A stretch of 64,000 nt of DNA from Arthrobacter sp. D5-1 (GCF_017357425.1 NZ_CP014571.1:558001-622000); one strand, 5' to 3'; positions 26,594-36,024 are shown, counted from the first letter of the stretch. The notes: generated from the sequence alone by a model not told the origin. A program made the numbers and translations.

Positions 26594-27280
26594 ATGTTGT
26601 CCACAAAGCGCCCCGCCCTCGCCTTCGTTGGCCTCACTGCAGCCGCCCTTCTCGGTCTCACTGCCTGTGGTGGTTCCAGCACCTCCACTTCGCCTTCCTC
26701 GGCATCTGCCGCTCCGGAGACGTCCTCAGCCATGCCGTCTGCTTCGCCGTCGGCCTCCGCCATGAGCAGCGCCGCCATGGATCCGGCCGCTAACCTTGTG
26801 GGCCCCGGCTGCGCCGGTTACGCCGCACAGGTTCCGGACGGTGCCGGTTCGGTAACGGGCATGGCCAAGGACCCGGTAGCCGTAGCAGCATCGAACAACC
26901 CGCTGCTCAAGACCCTGACCGCCGCGGTCTCGGGCAAGCTCAACCCTAAGGTTGACCTGGTTTCCACCCTGAACGGCAGCGAATTCACGGTGTTCGCACC
27001 GGTTGACGATGCCTTCGCCAAGATCGACCCTGCAACAATCGAGACGCTCAAGACGGACGATGCCCTGCTGAGCAAAATTCTCACCTACCACGTAGTCCCC
27101 GGTCAGCTGACCCCGGACCAGATCGTCGGCACCCACAAGACTGTCCAGGGTGGCGAAGTAACGGTTGCCGGCACCAAGGATGCCCTCACGGTTGACGGAG
27201 CGTCCAACGTGATCTGCGGTGGCGTCCAGACCGCCAACGCCACGGTTTACCTGATCGACTCGGTGCTGATGCCCAAATAG
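26594..27280 (+). CDS. Fasciclin-domain lipoprotein
   Basis: 228 residues from ATG 26594 with AAGGAGAA upstream. The signal peptide ends in LGLTACGG, a good lipobox. A Ser/Ala/Pro linker runs to about residue 65. The FAS1 domain follows, with both conserved boxes: H1 ([15 protein letters not shown]) and H2 (LTYHVVPGQ), ending [11 protein letters not shown]. It resembles the secreted mycobacterial MPB70-type antigens and is probably a surface adhesion or matrix protein. Confidence 0.9.
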   Translation: MLSTKRPALAFVGLTAAALLGLTACGGSSTSTSPSSASAAPETSSAMPSASPSASAMSSAAMDPAANLVGPGCAGYAAQVPDGAGSVTGMAKDPVAVAASNNPLLKTLTAAVSGKLNPKVDLVSTLNGSEFTVFAPVDDAFAKIDPATIETLKTDDALLSKILTYHVVPGQLTPDQIVGTHKTVQGGEVTVAGTKDALTVDGASNVICGGVQTANATVYLIDSVLMPK

Positions 27281-27310
27281 GCCTTAGCTGCCAACCAGCA
27301 GTCAACAAAA

Positions 27311-27343
27311 AAGCAGGCGCCGGAATCCGGCGCCTGCTTTGCT
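27311..27343. terminator. Rho-independent terminator between converging genes
   Basis: A 13-bp perfect stem (27311-27323 with 27327-27339) around a 3-nt loop, with A-rich sequence on the left and TTT on the right. It can serve both the fasciclin gene and the small minus-strand gene that converges on it. Confidence 0.85.
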
Positions 27344-27363
27344 GTGGTGCGGGGTGTCTCCGA

Positions 27364-27540
27364 TCAGCGGCCGAAGTCACTGTCGACGTAGGAGCCGGCC
27401 CTGGTGTGTTCCGATCCGCAGGGGCAACTGTCCACCTCAATCCGGACGGTCATGGGTTGGGAAGCGTCCAGGGTGAGGGTGACGTCATCGCTGGTTTGCT
27501 TGCTGAAACGAATCGTTCCTTTTTCAGATGTCTTGGGCAT
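27364..27540 (-). CDS. Small conserved-looking protein with CPC motif
   Basis: 58 residues from ATG 27540, with AGAGAGG as ribosome site 9 bp upstream. It has beta-strand-like segments (GTIRFSK, DDVTLTLDA, MTVRIEVD) followed by CPCGSEHTRAG and the end SDFGR. Two Cys in CPC could bind a metal, but there is no second pair within the chain, so a dimer would be needed. It sits between a terminator and the betaine-type transporter, 44 bp downstream of the latter, and may be co-transcribed. No named family recognised. Confidence 0.6.
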   Translation of the reverse strand: MPKTSEKGTIRFSKQTSDDVTLTLDASQPMTVRIEVDSCPCGSEHTRAGSYVDSDFGR

Positions 27541-27584
27541 GGATCAGCCTCTCTGATGTGTGAAGGGGATTGGCCAAGGCTGGA

Positions 27585-29615
27585 TTACTTGGTGTTGGAG
27601 TCCTGGGGTGGCTTGCCAACCAGGGGGATGGTTCCCGTGGGTGTTCCTCCCGAGCAGTCGGACTCCGTGCATTTTTCAGCGCAATCGTGCCTGGTGACGA
27701 GGTCAAACTGAACACCGCCATGTTGCTCTACGCCCGTCCTGATGGCTCGTTCCACCACTGAGGTGGCCAGGCGCTTGTGCAATTGCAGGGGATCGCGGCG
27801 AAGGTCCTTGACCAGGGCGAAACAGAGCAGCAGCATGACGATCACAAATGGCAGGGCAGCCACAATGGTCACTCTCTGCAGGCCGGACAACGCTTCCGAT
27901 GGTTTATCGCCGCCGGCAAGCAGCATGACCGCTGCCACTGCGCCGGTGAGGCTTCCCCAGAAGATCACCACTCCTCGACGCGGGTGCTCAGCACCATTGG
28001 AGCTGAGGGATCCCATCACGATGGACGCTGCGTCGGCACCAGTGACGAAGAAGATCGCCACCAGGACCATGGCCAGGACAATGACGGCTGCGGTCAGCCA
28101 GCCGGGCATGCCCAGGTTCTTGACGAGGTCAAAGAGGGCGCCATCGAAATTGATGGAAGGCGCGCCGTCCACCATGGTCACAAGCCCGGGGGTGCCGGCC
28201 TTGTCCGCTTCCTGCTGCACGTGGAAGGCGGCGCCGCCGAAGATGCCGAACCAGATGACACTCACGACGCTCGGCACCAGCAGGACACCGGTGACGAACT
28301 GGCGGATGGTGCGGCCACGGCTGATGCGGGCGATGAACATTCCCACGAAGGGCGTCCAGGAGATCCACCATGCCCAGTAGAAGATGGTCCAACTGGTCAT
28401 CCAGCTACGCAGGGAGTCGTCTCCCACGGCTTCGGTACGCGAGGACATTTCAGCCAAGTCCCGGGCGTAGTCACCCACGGCTGAGGGGATCAGGTTGAGG
28501 ATGAACAAGGTGGGGCCTGCTACGAACACGATCAGGGCCAGAACAACGGCCAGGACCATGTTGATGTTGGACAGCCACTGGATGCCGCGGCTGATGCCTG
28601 AAACAGCTGATGCCACGAAGCAGAACGTCAGGATCGCAACAATGACCACCAGCACCGGGGTACCGATTTCACCCAGCCAGCCGTTGGACGTCATGCCGCT
28701 GCCGATCTGGAGGGCTCCGAGGCCCAGCGAGGCAGCAGTTCCGAAGAGCGTGGCGAAGATGGCCAGGATGTTGATGAACTTGCCCAGCGGACCTTCCACC
28801 ATTCGGATGCCGAACAGTGAGGTGAAGGCAGCGGAGACCAGCTGCTTGCGGCCCAAGCGGTAGGTGCCGTACGCCATGGCGATGCCGACTACTGCGTACA
28901 TGGCCCACGGGTGCAGGGTCCAGTGGAAGATCGAGGTAGCCATGGCGGTCTGAATGGCCGCGGGTGTGCGACCGTCCACGGTCCCGGGTGGCGGTGAGAT
29001 GTAGTGGTACAGCGGTTCGGCAACACCGTAGAACATGAGGCCGATGCCCATGCCGGCGGCAAACATCATGGCCACCCAGGAGATGGTTCGGAACTCGGGC
29101 TTTTCGCCGTCTTTGCCCAGGGGGATGTTGCCGAACTTGCCGAGGGCAAGCCACAGGACGAAAACGACGAACAGTGAGGCGAGGACCATGAAGAGCCAGC
29201 CGGTGTACTCCATGACCCAGTTCAGGGCGCCCTTGGAGGTATCGGAGAGGCTGTCCCGTCCAACAAAGCCCCAGACCACGAAGGCGACGGCGATGGCGCC
29301 CGTGATCCCGAAGGTGACTTTGTCGAGGGTAAGTTTGCGGTTCCGGCGGGCCGATACGGCCTGCTCGGTCTTGGCGTGGCGCAGCTCTTCCATGATCTGT
29401 TCGTGTTCTACAGAATCGGAGAGGGGGTCTGCGCCTCCGTCCTCAGCGTTGAGGGCTGCCAAGTTGGTGTCGTCGGGGGAGACCCTGATGACTGCTTCAG
29501 GGTTCTCCGCGTGGGCTGGGTTGGTTGGGCTGGCTGCGCCCGGGGTACCTGCAACGTGATCGTCGGCTGGTAGTTCCTCGGGCGTCAGCGGTTTTGTGTC
29601 ACTGTTTGTAGCCAT
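27585..29615 (-). CDS. BCCT-family glycine betaine transporter
   Basis: 676 residues from ATG 29615 (AAAGGA upstream); an in-frame ATG at 29642 is less likely. An N-terminal acidic cytoplasmic region of about 100 residues is followed by 12 membrane helices. The family signature FYWAWWISWTPFVGMFIARISRGRTIRQF and the Gly-rich GMGIGLMFYGVAEP match Na-coupled betaine carriers of the BetP/OpuD group. The cytoplasmic C-terminal tail is about 70 residues. The neighbouring betaine catabolism genes make glycine betaine the likely substrate, here as a carbon and nitrogen source as well as osmolyte. Confidence 0.9.
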   Translation of the reverse strand: MATNSDTKPLTPEELPADDHVAGTPGAASPTNPAHAENPEAVIRVSPDDTNLAALNAEDGGADPLSDSVEHEQIMEELRHAKTEQAVSARRNRKLTLDKVTFGITGAIAVAFVVWGFVGRDSLSDTSKGALNWVMEYTGWLFMVLASLFVVFVLWLALGKFGNIPLGKDGEKPEFRTISWVAMMFAAGMGIGLMFYGVAEPLYHYISPPPGTVDGRTPAAIQTAMATSIFHWTLHPWAMYAVVGIAMAYGTYRLGRKQLVSAAFTSLFGIRMVEGPLGKFINILAIFATLFGTAASLGLGALQIGSGMTSNGWLGEIGTPVLVVIVAILTFCFVASAVSGISRGIQWLSNINMVLAVVLALIVFVAGPTLFILNLIPSAVGDYARDLAEMSSRTEAVGDDSLRSWMTSWTIFYWAWWISWTPFVGMFIARISRGRTIRQFVTGVLLVPSVVSVIWFGIFGGAAFHVQQEADKAGTPGLVTMVDGAPSINFDGALFDLVKNLGMPGWLTAAVIVLAMVLVAIFFVTGADAASIVMGSLSSNGAEHPRRGVVIFWGSLTGAVAAVMLLAGGDKPSEALSGLQRVTIVAALPFVIVMLLLCFALVKDLRRDPLQLHKRLATSVVERAIRTGVEQHGGVQFDLVTRHDCAEKCTESDCSGGTPTGTIPLVGKPPQDSNTK

Positions 29616-29998
29616 GAGCGGGTCCTTTGCTCGGCGTGTCATGAGCCTGCATTTCTACGAGGCCTTGGTGAATGGGTCGGTGGGAAGGTTGGGTCTTCCT
29701 CCGATCCGATGGTCATGGCGGGCCGTGGCGCCTCCCCGGGTGCGCGGTCACGGATCGGGCAGGCGATAGGGATGATGCACCTCTTCTGGTTCGTGGGACG
29801 GTGGCGGTTGACTGCTCCAAGCCGTGTTCCGCAGGAATCAACAACATCCGCGCTATGCAACAGAGTGCGCTCCGTCACATCCAAAGTCAAGGGATCCACG
29901 CTCTTTAACAGCAGATTGATATATCAATTGGCTAGAAGTAAAGCGTTGCGTATCATGGGGTGCGTTGCGAATAGCGCGTCCGCAGTGTGTGGCTAGAG
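29616..29998 (-). other. Upstream region of the BCCT gene
   Basis: About 380 bp without a supported gene. It holds the 14-bp palindrome at 29915-29928 and is otherwise unremarkable. The palindrome lies 300 bp before the start codon, so the transcript probably has a long leader. I see no riboswitch-like fold by eye. Confidence 0.5.
29915..29928. promoter_or_regulatory. Predicted GntR/FCD operator upstream of the BCCT gene
   Basis: ATTGATATATCAAT is a perfect 14-bp palindrome. Its TGATATATCA core recurs with small changes in front of fdhA, purU/gntR and pdxS, all in the same locus. It is the best-conserved member of the set. Confidence 0.65.
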
Positions 29999-30805
29999 CT
30001 AGCGCTGCCTGTAGCCCATCCGGGTGCTGATAGTCAGTCCGGCTTCCCGAAGGCCCTCAATAAGCCCTGGCTGGTCCTCCGGCGAAAAACGGAATGCTGG
30101 TCCGGAAATACTGACGGCGGCAATAACGCTTCCCGCGTGGTTGAAGATGGGCACTGCGATGGCGGTAAGGCCAATTTCAAACTCTTCGTGGACTGTGGCG
30201 TACCCGTTGCGGGCCACGTCCAGCAGTTGCTTTTCGAGCTCCCCGCGGTTCGTTACAGTCCGCGGCGTACGCGCGGGCAGGCCCACGGCCTTGAGGATCT
30301 GGTTGCGTTCGTCGGCGGTCAGCGCGGCAAGAAGAACCTTGCCACTGGACGTGGCGTGCAACGGCGTCAGGCTGCCCACCCAGTCGTAGGTGGCCAGGGT
30401 TGAGGGTCCCATTGCCTGATCCACGTTGACGGCATAGTTCGATCGCAGGACGGCCAGGTTGACGGTCTCCTTGTACTCGGCCGCCAGTGCTTCCAGGACT
30501 TCCCGTGCTTCATGCACCACGCTCAGCCTGCCGGGAATGGAAGATGCCAGGCGGAGGATCCCAAAGCCCAGCTGATACTTGCCGCGTTCACTGTTCTGCC
30601 GGACGATGTCCCGGTTCACCAAGGAGCCCACCAGCCTGGACACGGTGGATTTGTGGATGCCCATTTCTTCCGCGATTTCACTGACTCCGGCATCGCCTTC
30701 ACGGGCCAGGATTTCCAGGATCTGGAGCGCACGGTCCACAGATTGGACGCCGCCGCCTTGGGCGTCTGCGTCCTTGTCGATCTCCGGGTTGCTGCGTGCG
30801 GCCAT
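29999..30805 (-). CDS. IclR-family transcriptional regulator
   Basis: 268 residues from ATG 30805 (GAGG upstream). The frame is open to 30883 without a better start. Helix-turn-helix: SVDRALQILEILAREGD then VSEIAEEMGIHKSTVSRLVGSLV. The effector domain has NLAVLRSNYAVNVDQAMG, LHATSSGKVLLAAL and a closing GPAFRFSPED. It lies between moeA and the BCCT transporter gene, all on the minus strand, and may control part of the betaine locus. Ligand unknown. Confidence 0.9.
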   Translation of the reverse strand: MAARSNPEIDKDADAQGGGVQSVDRALQILEILAREGDAGVSEIAEEMGIHKSTVSRLVGSLVNRDIVRQNSERGKYQLGFGILRLASSIPGRLSVVHEAREVLEALAAEYKETVNLAVLRSNYAVNVDQAMGPSTLATYDWVGSLTPLHATSSGKVLLAALTADERNQILKAVGLPARTPRTVTNRGELEKQLLDVARNGYATVHEEFEIGLTAIAVPIFNHAGSVIAAVSISGPAFRFSPEDQPGLIEGLREAGLTISTRMGYRQR

Positions 30806-30933
30806 GATGCCTCGTGTCGTTGTCCAGGCAGGCCGGACCTGGGCTGGTAGCGCTGTCCGGCCTGCACGCTCGTCTTTCCTCATCCTAGACGGAGTTTTGC
30901 ACGGACCCTTTCACTTCTTGGGACCCGCGTCAT

Positions 30934-32169
30934 CTACGCATTGGGAGCCGTCCACGGCAGCGGCAGGACGGAAACAGGCGCGCCGGCTGCCACCCCTTCG
31001 GGGGGAACAGCCATATAGCCGTCGGCCCAGGCAAGCCCACGCATCATCCCCGGACCCGTGCGGGAAGTGGGGAATGCGAGGTCGTGGATAAAAGTGCACG
31101 GCATCAGCCGCGTCCGCCCTGGGCAGGGATCGATGTCCGCCCCGGACGTCACCCGGCGGGCTGCCCGAAGGCTCCGGTTTCCCAGTGCGGCCAGCAGGGG
31201 TTCGCCGAGGGTCATGAGCGCCATCATGGCGGCCAGCGGATTCCCGGGGAGGCCGATGACGAATCGGCCATCGGGAAGTTCAGCCAACACGGCAGGGTGA
31301 CCGGGTCTCATGGCAATGCCGTCCAGGAGGAGCCTGCCGCCGAGCGCAGCAAGGGCATCGCGGAAATGGTCCGTCCCGGATTTGCCTGTCCCGCCGGTGG
31401 TGATGGTTACGTCCGGCGGTAAGCCCTCAGGAGCATTTCCCAACGCTGCCAGCCATTCCTCATACGAATCGCCAATCCTGAGCTGGCCGGCGGGCTCCGC
31501 GCCCAACTGCAGGATGACGGCATCCAGTTGCGGTCCGAACGCGTCGCGGACCTGTCCCGGTGCCGGCTCGCCCGAGGTCACGACTTCCGAACCGGTCAGT
31601 ACGACGGCGACCCTCGGCTTGCGCTGTACCTGGAGGTCATCGTGGCCCGCGACGGCGGCCAGGGCGATGTGCGCAGGGTTGAGGAGTGTGCCGGCGGGAA
31701 TCAGGACGTCGCCGCGTAAGGCTTCTTCTCCGGCTGGACGGATGTGCCGGCCGGGACGTGCCTCTTCCGGTGGCGCGTCAGGAGTCAGTGTGAGGCGTTG
31801 GATGCCGGATCCGTCCCCGGAGACGTGGCCGCTTTCCTTGCGCAGGACTGCTGTGGCGCCGGTGGGTACGAGCCCGCCGGTGGCAATGACGCTGGCTTCT
31901 CCGGCGTCGAGTTGCCGCCCTGGCAAGGTAAGGGTCCATGGACCGCTGCCGTTGATGGCCCAGCCGTCCATTGCTGACGATGCGTAGTGGGGCAGATTCC
32001 GTTGTGCGGTGACTGCGCTGGTCAGGGTTCGTCCGATAGCTTCACGGAGGGTGGCGCTCACGGCAGGGAGCGGGCCGCCGCAGTGGTAGGCCACATGGCG
32101 GGCTTCGGCCCAGGTGGGTGCGTGCCGGCGGGAAAGGGAAGTGCCGGCGGCGACGTCTTGAGTCAGCAT
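30934..32169 (-). CDS. moeA: Molybdopterin molybdotransferase MoeA
   Basis: 411 residues. Conserved MoeA blocks: LPHYASSAMDGWAI near the start, RPAGEEALRGDVLIPAGTLL in the middle, VAVVLTGSEVV, TTGGTGKSGTDHF (the MPT-binding loop) and RPGHPAVLAELPDGRFVIGLPGNPLAAM. The enzyme inserts molybdate into adenylylated molybdopterin. Its place beside a molybdopterin oxidoreductase gene suggests it supplies cofactor for that enzyme during betaine growth. A 12-bp hairpin separates it from fdhA. Confidence 0.93.
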   Translation of the reverse strand: MLTQDVAAGTSLSRRHAPTWAEARHVAYHCGGPLPAVSATLREAIGRTLTSAVTAQRNLPHYASSAMDGWAINGSGPWTLTLPGRQLDAGEASVIATGGLVPTGATAVLRKESGHVSGDGSGIQRLTLTPDAPPEEARPGRHIRPAGEEALRGDVLIPAGTLLNPAHIALAAVAGHDDLQVQRKPRVAVVLTGSEVVTSGEPAPGQVRDAFGPQLDAVILQLGAEPAGQLRIGDSYEEWLAALGNAPEGLPPDVTITTGGTGKSGTDHFRDALAALGGRLLLDGIAMRPGHPAVLAELPDGRFVIGLPGNPLAAMMALMTLGEPLLAALGNRSLRAARRVTSGADIDPCPGRTRLMPCTFIHDLAFPTSRTGPGMMRGLAWADGYMAVPPEGVAAGAPVSVLPLPWTAPNA

Positions 32170-32211
32170 GATCTTCGCTTCCTGAGGTGGTGCTGTTGTT
32201 TTAACGCAGAT

Positions 32212-32259
32212 ACCGGGGACTGCCCGGCCTTCCCGTACTGATGCCGCGCAGTCCCCGGT
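32212..32259 (-). terminator. Perfect 12-bp inverted repeat between fdhA and moeA
   Basis: ACCGGGGACTGC at 32212-32223 is exactly complementary to 32248-32259 across 24 nt. On the transcribed (minus) strand it is followed by ATCTGCGTTAAAAC, so it may be a weak terminator or an mRNA-processing hairpin lowering moeA expression relative to fdhA. Confidence 0.6.
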
Positions 32260-32289
32260 GCCCGTGGTGCGTCCTGAGCCCGTGGTGTA

Positions 32290-33507
32290 TTAGGCCTTCA
32301 CGTAACCGTTGGGGTTCAGGACGAACTTTGTTGCCGCTCCGGCGTCGAATTCAGCGTAGCCGCGGGGAGCGTCCTCGAGCGGGATCGCCTGGGCGTTGAC
32401 TGCCTTGGCGATCTGGACCTTGTCATGCAGGATGGCCATCATCAATTGACGGTTGTACTTCATGACCGGGCATTGTCCAGTGGTGAAGGACAAGGACTTG
32501 GCCCAGCCGGTACCAAGGGACAGCGAGAGGGAGCCGTGCTTCGCGGCTTCGTCGATTCCGCCCGGGTCGCCGGTGACATAGAGCCCGGGGATGCCCAGGG
32601 ATCCGCCGGCGGCCGTGATGTCCATGAGGGAGTTCAGCACGGTGGCGGGGGCCTCGTGGGAGGCGTCCTTGCCGTGACCGCGGGCTTCGAAGCCCACAGC
32701 ATCCACGCCACAGTCCACCTCGGGAACACCGAGGATCTGCGCGATCTGTTCCTTGGGGTCGCCATTGGACACATTGACGGTTTCACAGCCGAAGGAGCGC
32801 GCCTGCGCCAGTCGGTCTTCGTTCATATCGCCCACTATCACGACGGCGGCGCCCAGCAGTTGGGCGCCGACGGCGGCAGCAAGGCCCACGGGCCCGGCAC
32901 CTGCGACATACACCGTGGAACCCACGCCGACGCCGGCGGTGACGGCGCCATGGAAACCCGTGGGGAAGATGTCGGAGAGCATGGTCAAGTCCATGATCTT
33001 CTCAAGCGCCTGATCGCGGTCCGGGAAGCGCAGCAGGTTCCAGTCAGCGTAGGGAACCAGCACAAACTCTGCCTGGCCGCCCACCCAGCCTCCCATGTCC
33101 ACGTAGCCGTAGGCGCTGCCGGGGCGGTCGGGGTTGACGTTGAGGCAGATCCCGGTCTTCTGCTCCTTGCAGTTCCGGCAGCGGCCGCAGGAGATATTGA
33201 ACGGCACCGAGACGATGTCACCCACCTTGATGAACTCGACGTCTGGTCCCACCTCCACCACTTCGCCGGTGATTTCGTGGCCGAGCACCAGGTCCTGTGG
33301 AGCTGTGGTGCGGCCACGGACCATGTGCTGGTCCGAACCGCAGATGTTGGTGGTCACGGTGCGGAGGATCGCGCCGTGTGGCACTTTCCGCCCCACGTTT
33401 GCGGGGTTGACGCCCGGCCCGTCTTTAAGCTCAAACGTTGGGTAGTCAGTGTCGATGATCTCCACGACACCGGGTTCCTTGTAGGCGACTGCTCTGTTTC
33501 CTGACAT
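32290..33507 (-). CDS. fdhA: Glutathione-independent formaldehyde dehydrogenase
   Basis: 405 residues from ATG 33507 (GGGAG upstream), close to the 399 of Pseudomonas putida FdhA. This zinc MDR enzyme shows catalytic zinc ligands C56 (TTNICGSDQH) and H77/E78 (LGHEITGEV), a structural zinc loop (CGRCRNCKEQKTGIC) and a Rossmann motif VAGAGPVGLAAA. It oxidises formaldehyde to formate with tightly bound NAD. In this locus formaldehyde comes from the betaine monooxygenase reaction and from demethylations not captured by folate. It has its own upstream region with an operator-like site. Confidence 0.93.
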   Translation of the reverse strand: MSGNRAVAYKEPGVVEIIDTDYPTFELKDGPGVNPANVGRKVPHGAILRTVTTNICGSDQHMVRGRTTAPQDLVLGHEITGEVVEVGPDVEFIKVGDIVSVPFNISCGRCRNCKEQKTGICLNVNPDRPGSAYGYVDMGGWVGGQAEFVLVPYADWNLLRFPDRDQALEKIMDLTMLSDIFPTGFHGAVTAGVGVGSTVYVAGAGPVGLAAAVGAQLLGAAVVIVGDMNEDRLAQARSFGCETVNVSNGDPKEQIAQILGVPEVDCGVDAVGFEARGHGKDASHEAPATVLNSLMDITAAGGSLGIPGLYVTGDPGGIDEAAKHGSLSLSLGTGWAKSLSFTTGQCPVMKYNRQLMMAILHDKVQIAKAVNAQAIPLEDAPRGYAEFDAGAATKFVLNPNGYVKA

Positions 33508-33633
33508 GGTCACTCCCTGTTCTTTGGCTAGTGCTGGAATATGCTGCCCAATGGTCCGAAAGTGGTGCTTCGGTGAAGAAATACCTCCCCAGGTTTCAGG
33601 CCACCGAAGCACCATTCACGGACAACCGGACAG

Positions 33634-33667
33634 CTGATATTCAGATGAACGTCTATAGATATATCAG
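33634..33667 (-). promoter_or_regulatory. Predicted regulatory region of fdhA with GntR/FCD-type sites
   Basis: CTGATATTCAG (33634-33644) and AGATATATCAG (33657-33667) lie 15-25 bp apart, about 130-160 bp before the fdhA start. The second carries a perfect GATATATC core like the other sites of the locus. Nearby TGTGACACAGCTCATG (33676-33691) loosely resembles a CRP/GlxR site, which would add carbon-source control; that part is weak. Confidence 0.5.
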
Positions 33668-33705
33668 TCATCCTATGTGACACAGCTCATGCTGTACAGC
33701 GTTGT

Positions 33706-36024
33706 CTAGGCTTTCTCCAGCCTGATGATCACGGACTTCGATGTGGGTGTCCCACTGGTATCCGCTACGGAATCGAGGGGCACCAGGACGTTGGTTTCCG
33801 GGTAGTAGGCGGCGGCGCACCCCTTGGGCGTCGAATAGGCCACGAGACGGAAGTTCTCGGCCCGGCGGTCCGTTCCTTGGAATTCGGAGATCAAGTGGAC
33901 CATGTCCCCGTCGGCAAATCCCAGTTCGGTGATGTCCTCCGCGTTGATCAACACCACCCGACGGCCACCGTGGATGCCGCGGTAGCGGTCGTCCTTGCCG
34001 TAAATGGTGGTGTTGTACTGGTCGTGGGAGCGCAGGGTTTGAAGGACCAACCGGCCGGGAGGGACCTTAATGAACTCCAGTTCGTTGCCTGTGAAGTGCG
34101 CCTTCCCGGACGCGGTGTCGAACTTCCTGGCATCGCGTGGCGGGTGGGGGAGCACAAAGCCGCCAGGATGCTGGATCCGCGCCTCGAAGTCCTCAAAACC
34201 GTCAAACACGGCTTCGATGTGCTTCCGGATCAGGGTGTAGTCGTCCCGCATGGCCAGCCATGAGGCCTGCGGTGTGTTGGGCAGGCGTTGGTGGCCGTCT
34301 GTGAACAGCCTGTCCGCAAGGTTGCAGACGATCGCCACTTCGGAGTGGAGGTGGTCACTGGCGGGCTTGAGGCGTCCCCGTGATGCGTGAACGGCGCTCA
34401 TGGAATCTTCCACGGTGACCCGTTGATCGCCTGTGCGCTGGGTATCTTTCTCGGTGCGTCCCAGGGTGGGCAGGATCAATGCCCGGCGTCCGGTGGACAG
34501 GTGGGAGTGGTTCAGTTTCGTGGAGATCTGGACACTCAACCGGGTGTTGGCCAAGGCCAGCTCGGTAACCTCCGAGTCGGGGGCGGCCCGGACGAAGTTG
34601 CCGCCCATTCCCATGAAGAAACGGACTTTCCCGTCGCGCATTGCCCGGATGGCTGCCACGGTGTCAAAGCCGTGCTCCCGTGGAGAGCGGAACCCGAATT
34701 CCTGGTCCAGCCGGTCGTGGAACGTCTCCGGCATTTTTTCGAAGATGCCCATGGTTCGGTCACCTTGGACGTTGGAGTGGCCGCGCACCGGGCAGACGCC
34801 TGCGCCGGGCTTTCCGATGTTGCCCTGGAGCAGCAGGACGTTGACCACATCGCGGAGGGTAGGAACGGAATGCTTGTGCTGGGTCAGTCCCATGGCCCAG
34901 CACACAATGGTGGCGTTGGATGCGAGCATCCGCTCTCCGGTTGCCTGGATCTGCTCCAGAGTCAGGCCCGATGCCTCCACAATGTCATCCCACTCCACCT
35001 TTTCCAGGAAACGCAGGTAGTCGTTGAGGCCCACCGTGTGGTTCTCAATGAAGTTGTGGTCCAGCACCGTTTGCAGTCCCGGGGTGTTCCGTCCGGCGGC
35101 TTCGGCTTCCACCAGATATTTGCCAAGACCTTGGAAAAGGGCCTGGTCCCCGCCGGCGCGGATCTGCAGGAAGTCATCCGTCAGCTGGGTCCCTTGAATC
35201 ATGCCGGCCACATGTTGCGGGTTCTCGAAGTGCAGGAGCCCGGCCTCGGGAAGGGGGTTGACGGACACGATGACCGCGCCGTTCTTCTTTGCCTTTTCCA
35301 GGGCACTGAGCATACGCGGGTGGTTGGTGCCGGGGTTCTGGCCTGCAACAAAAATCAGTGACGCCGTTTCCAGGTCCGTCAGGCTGACAGAGCCCTTGCC
35401 AATGCCGATGGTTTCCACCAGCGCTGAGCCGGAGGACTCGTGGCACATGTTGGAACAGTCCGGGAGATTGTTCGTACCAATGCCGCGAACCAGCAACTGG
35501 TACACGAATGCTGCTTCATTGGACGTGCGGCCGGAGGTGTAAAACACCGCCTGATCGGGGTGGTCCATCCCCCGAAGCTCCTCGGCCATGAGGTCATACG
35601 CTGCATCCCAGCCGATGGGTTTGTAATGCGTTGCGCCTTCATCGAGGAACATCGGATGGGTAATCCGGCCTTGCTGGCCCAACCAGAAATCATCCCGGGT
35701 CTTGAGCTCGGCAACGGAATGCTGAGCGAAGAACTCCGGCGTGACGCGGCGGCGGGTGGCTTCCTCGGCTACGGCCTTGGCACCGTTCTCGCAGAATTCT
35801 GCCGCATTGCGCTTCTCATGCTCAGGCCAGGCGCAACCCATGCAGTCGAACCCGTCCAACTGGTTCACTGCCAGCAGGGTCTGGACGCTGCGGAGCGGCC
35901 CCATCTGTTCCAGCGAAATCTTTAAGGCATTGGCAACAGCCGGGATGCCCACGGCCTTGGTCTTGGGTTTGCTAACGGTCAGCTTCGACTCATCAATGTT
36001 CTCGCGTGGAGCTTTGGAATGCAT
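33706..36024 (-). CDS. FdhF/YdeP-family molybdopterin oxidoreductase
   Basis: 772 residues. An N-terminal Cys cluster (C61, C64, C78) can hold an iron-sulfur centre. The molybdopterin domain follows, with FYTSGRTSNEAAFVYQLL, the candidate Mo-ligand Cys194 in SNMCHESSGSALVETIG, and IFVAGQNPGTNHPRML. The C-terminal cofactor-binding domain (LRSHDQYNTTIYG, RVVLINAEDI) is intact. There is no selenocysteine. YdeP-type proteins are grouped with formate dehydrogenases, but the physiological substrate is untested for most. Between fdhA and folD, oxidation of formate from betaine methyl groups is the reasonable guess. Confidence 0.88.
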   Translation of the reverse strand: MHSKAPRENIDESKLTVSKPKTKAVGIPAVANALKISLEQMGPLRSVQTLLAVNQLDGFDCMGCAWPEHEKRNAAEFCENGAKAVAEEATRRRVTPEFFAQHSVAELKTRDDFWLGQQGRITHPMFLDEGATHYKPIGWDAAYDLMAEELRGMDHPDQAVFYTSGRTSNEAAFVYQLLVRGIGTNNLPDCSNMCHESSGSALVETIGIGKGSVSLTDLETASLIFVAGQNPGTNHPRMLSALEKAKKNGAVIVSVNPLPEAGLLHFENPQHVAGMIQGTQLTDDFLQIRAGGDQALFQGLGKYLVEAEAAGRNTPGLQTVLDHNFIENHTVGLNDYLRFLEKVEWDDIVEASGLTLEQIQATGERMLASNATIVCWAMGLTQHKHSVPTLRDVVNVLLLQGNIGKPGAGVCPVRGHSNVQGDRTMGIFEKMPETFHDRLDQEFGFRSPREHGFDTVAAIRAMRDGKVRFFMGMGGNFVRAAPDSEVTELALANTRLSVQISTKLNHSHLSTGRRALILPTLGRTEKDTQRTGDQRVTVEDSMSAVHASRGRLKPASDHLHSEVAIVCNLADRLFTDGHQRLPNTPQASWLAMRDDYTLIRKHIEAVFDGFEDFEARIQHPGGFVLPHPPRDARKFDTASGKAHFTGNELEFIKVPPGRLVLQTLRSHDQYNTTIYGKDDRYRGIHGGRRVVLINAEDITELGFADGDMVHLISEFQGTDRRAENFRLVAYSTPKGCAAAYYPETNVLVPLDSVADTSGTPTSKSVIIRLEKA

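Noticed and set aside
32425..33504. A 359-residue plus-strand frame opposite fdhA
   Set aside because: It mirrors the well-supported formaldehyde dehydrogenase and has no recognisable domains.
33676..33691. A CRP/GlxR-type site near fdhA
   Set aside because: Only the left half matches TGTGA well; the right half has two mismatches. Kept as a remark, not as a feature.
34387..35361. A 324-residue plus-strand frame opposite the FdhF/YdeP gene
   Set aside because: Antisense shadow of a conserved molybdoenzyme; no ribosome site or domain.
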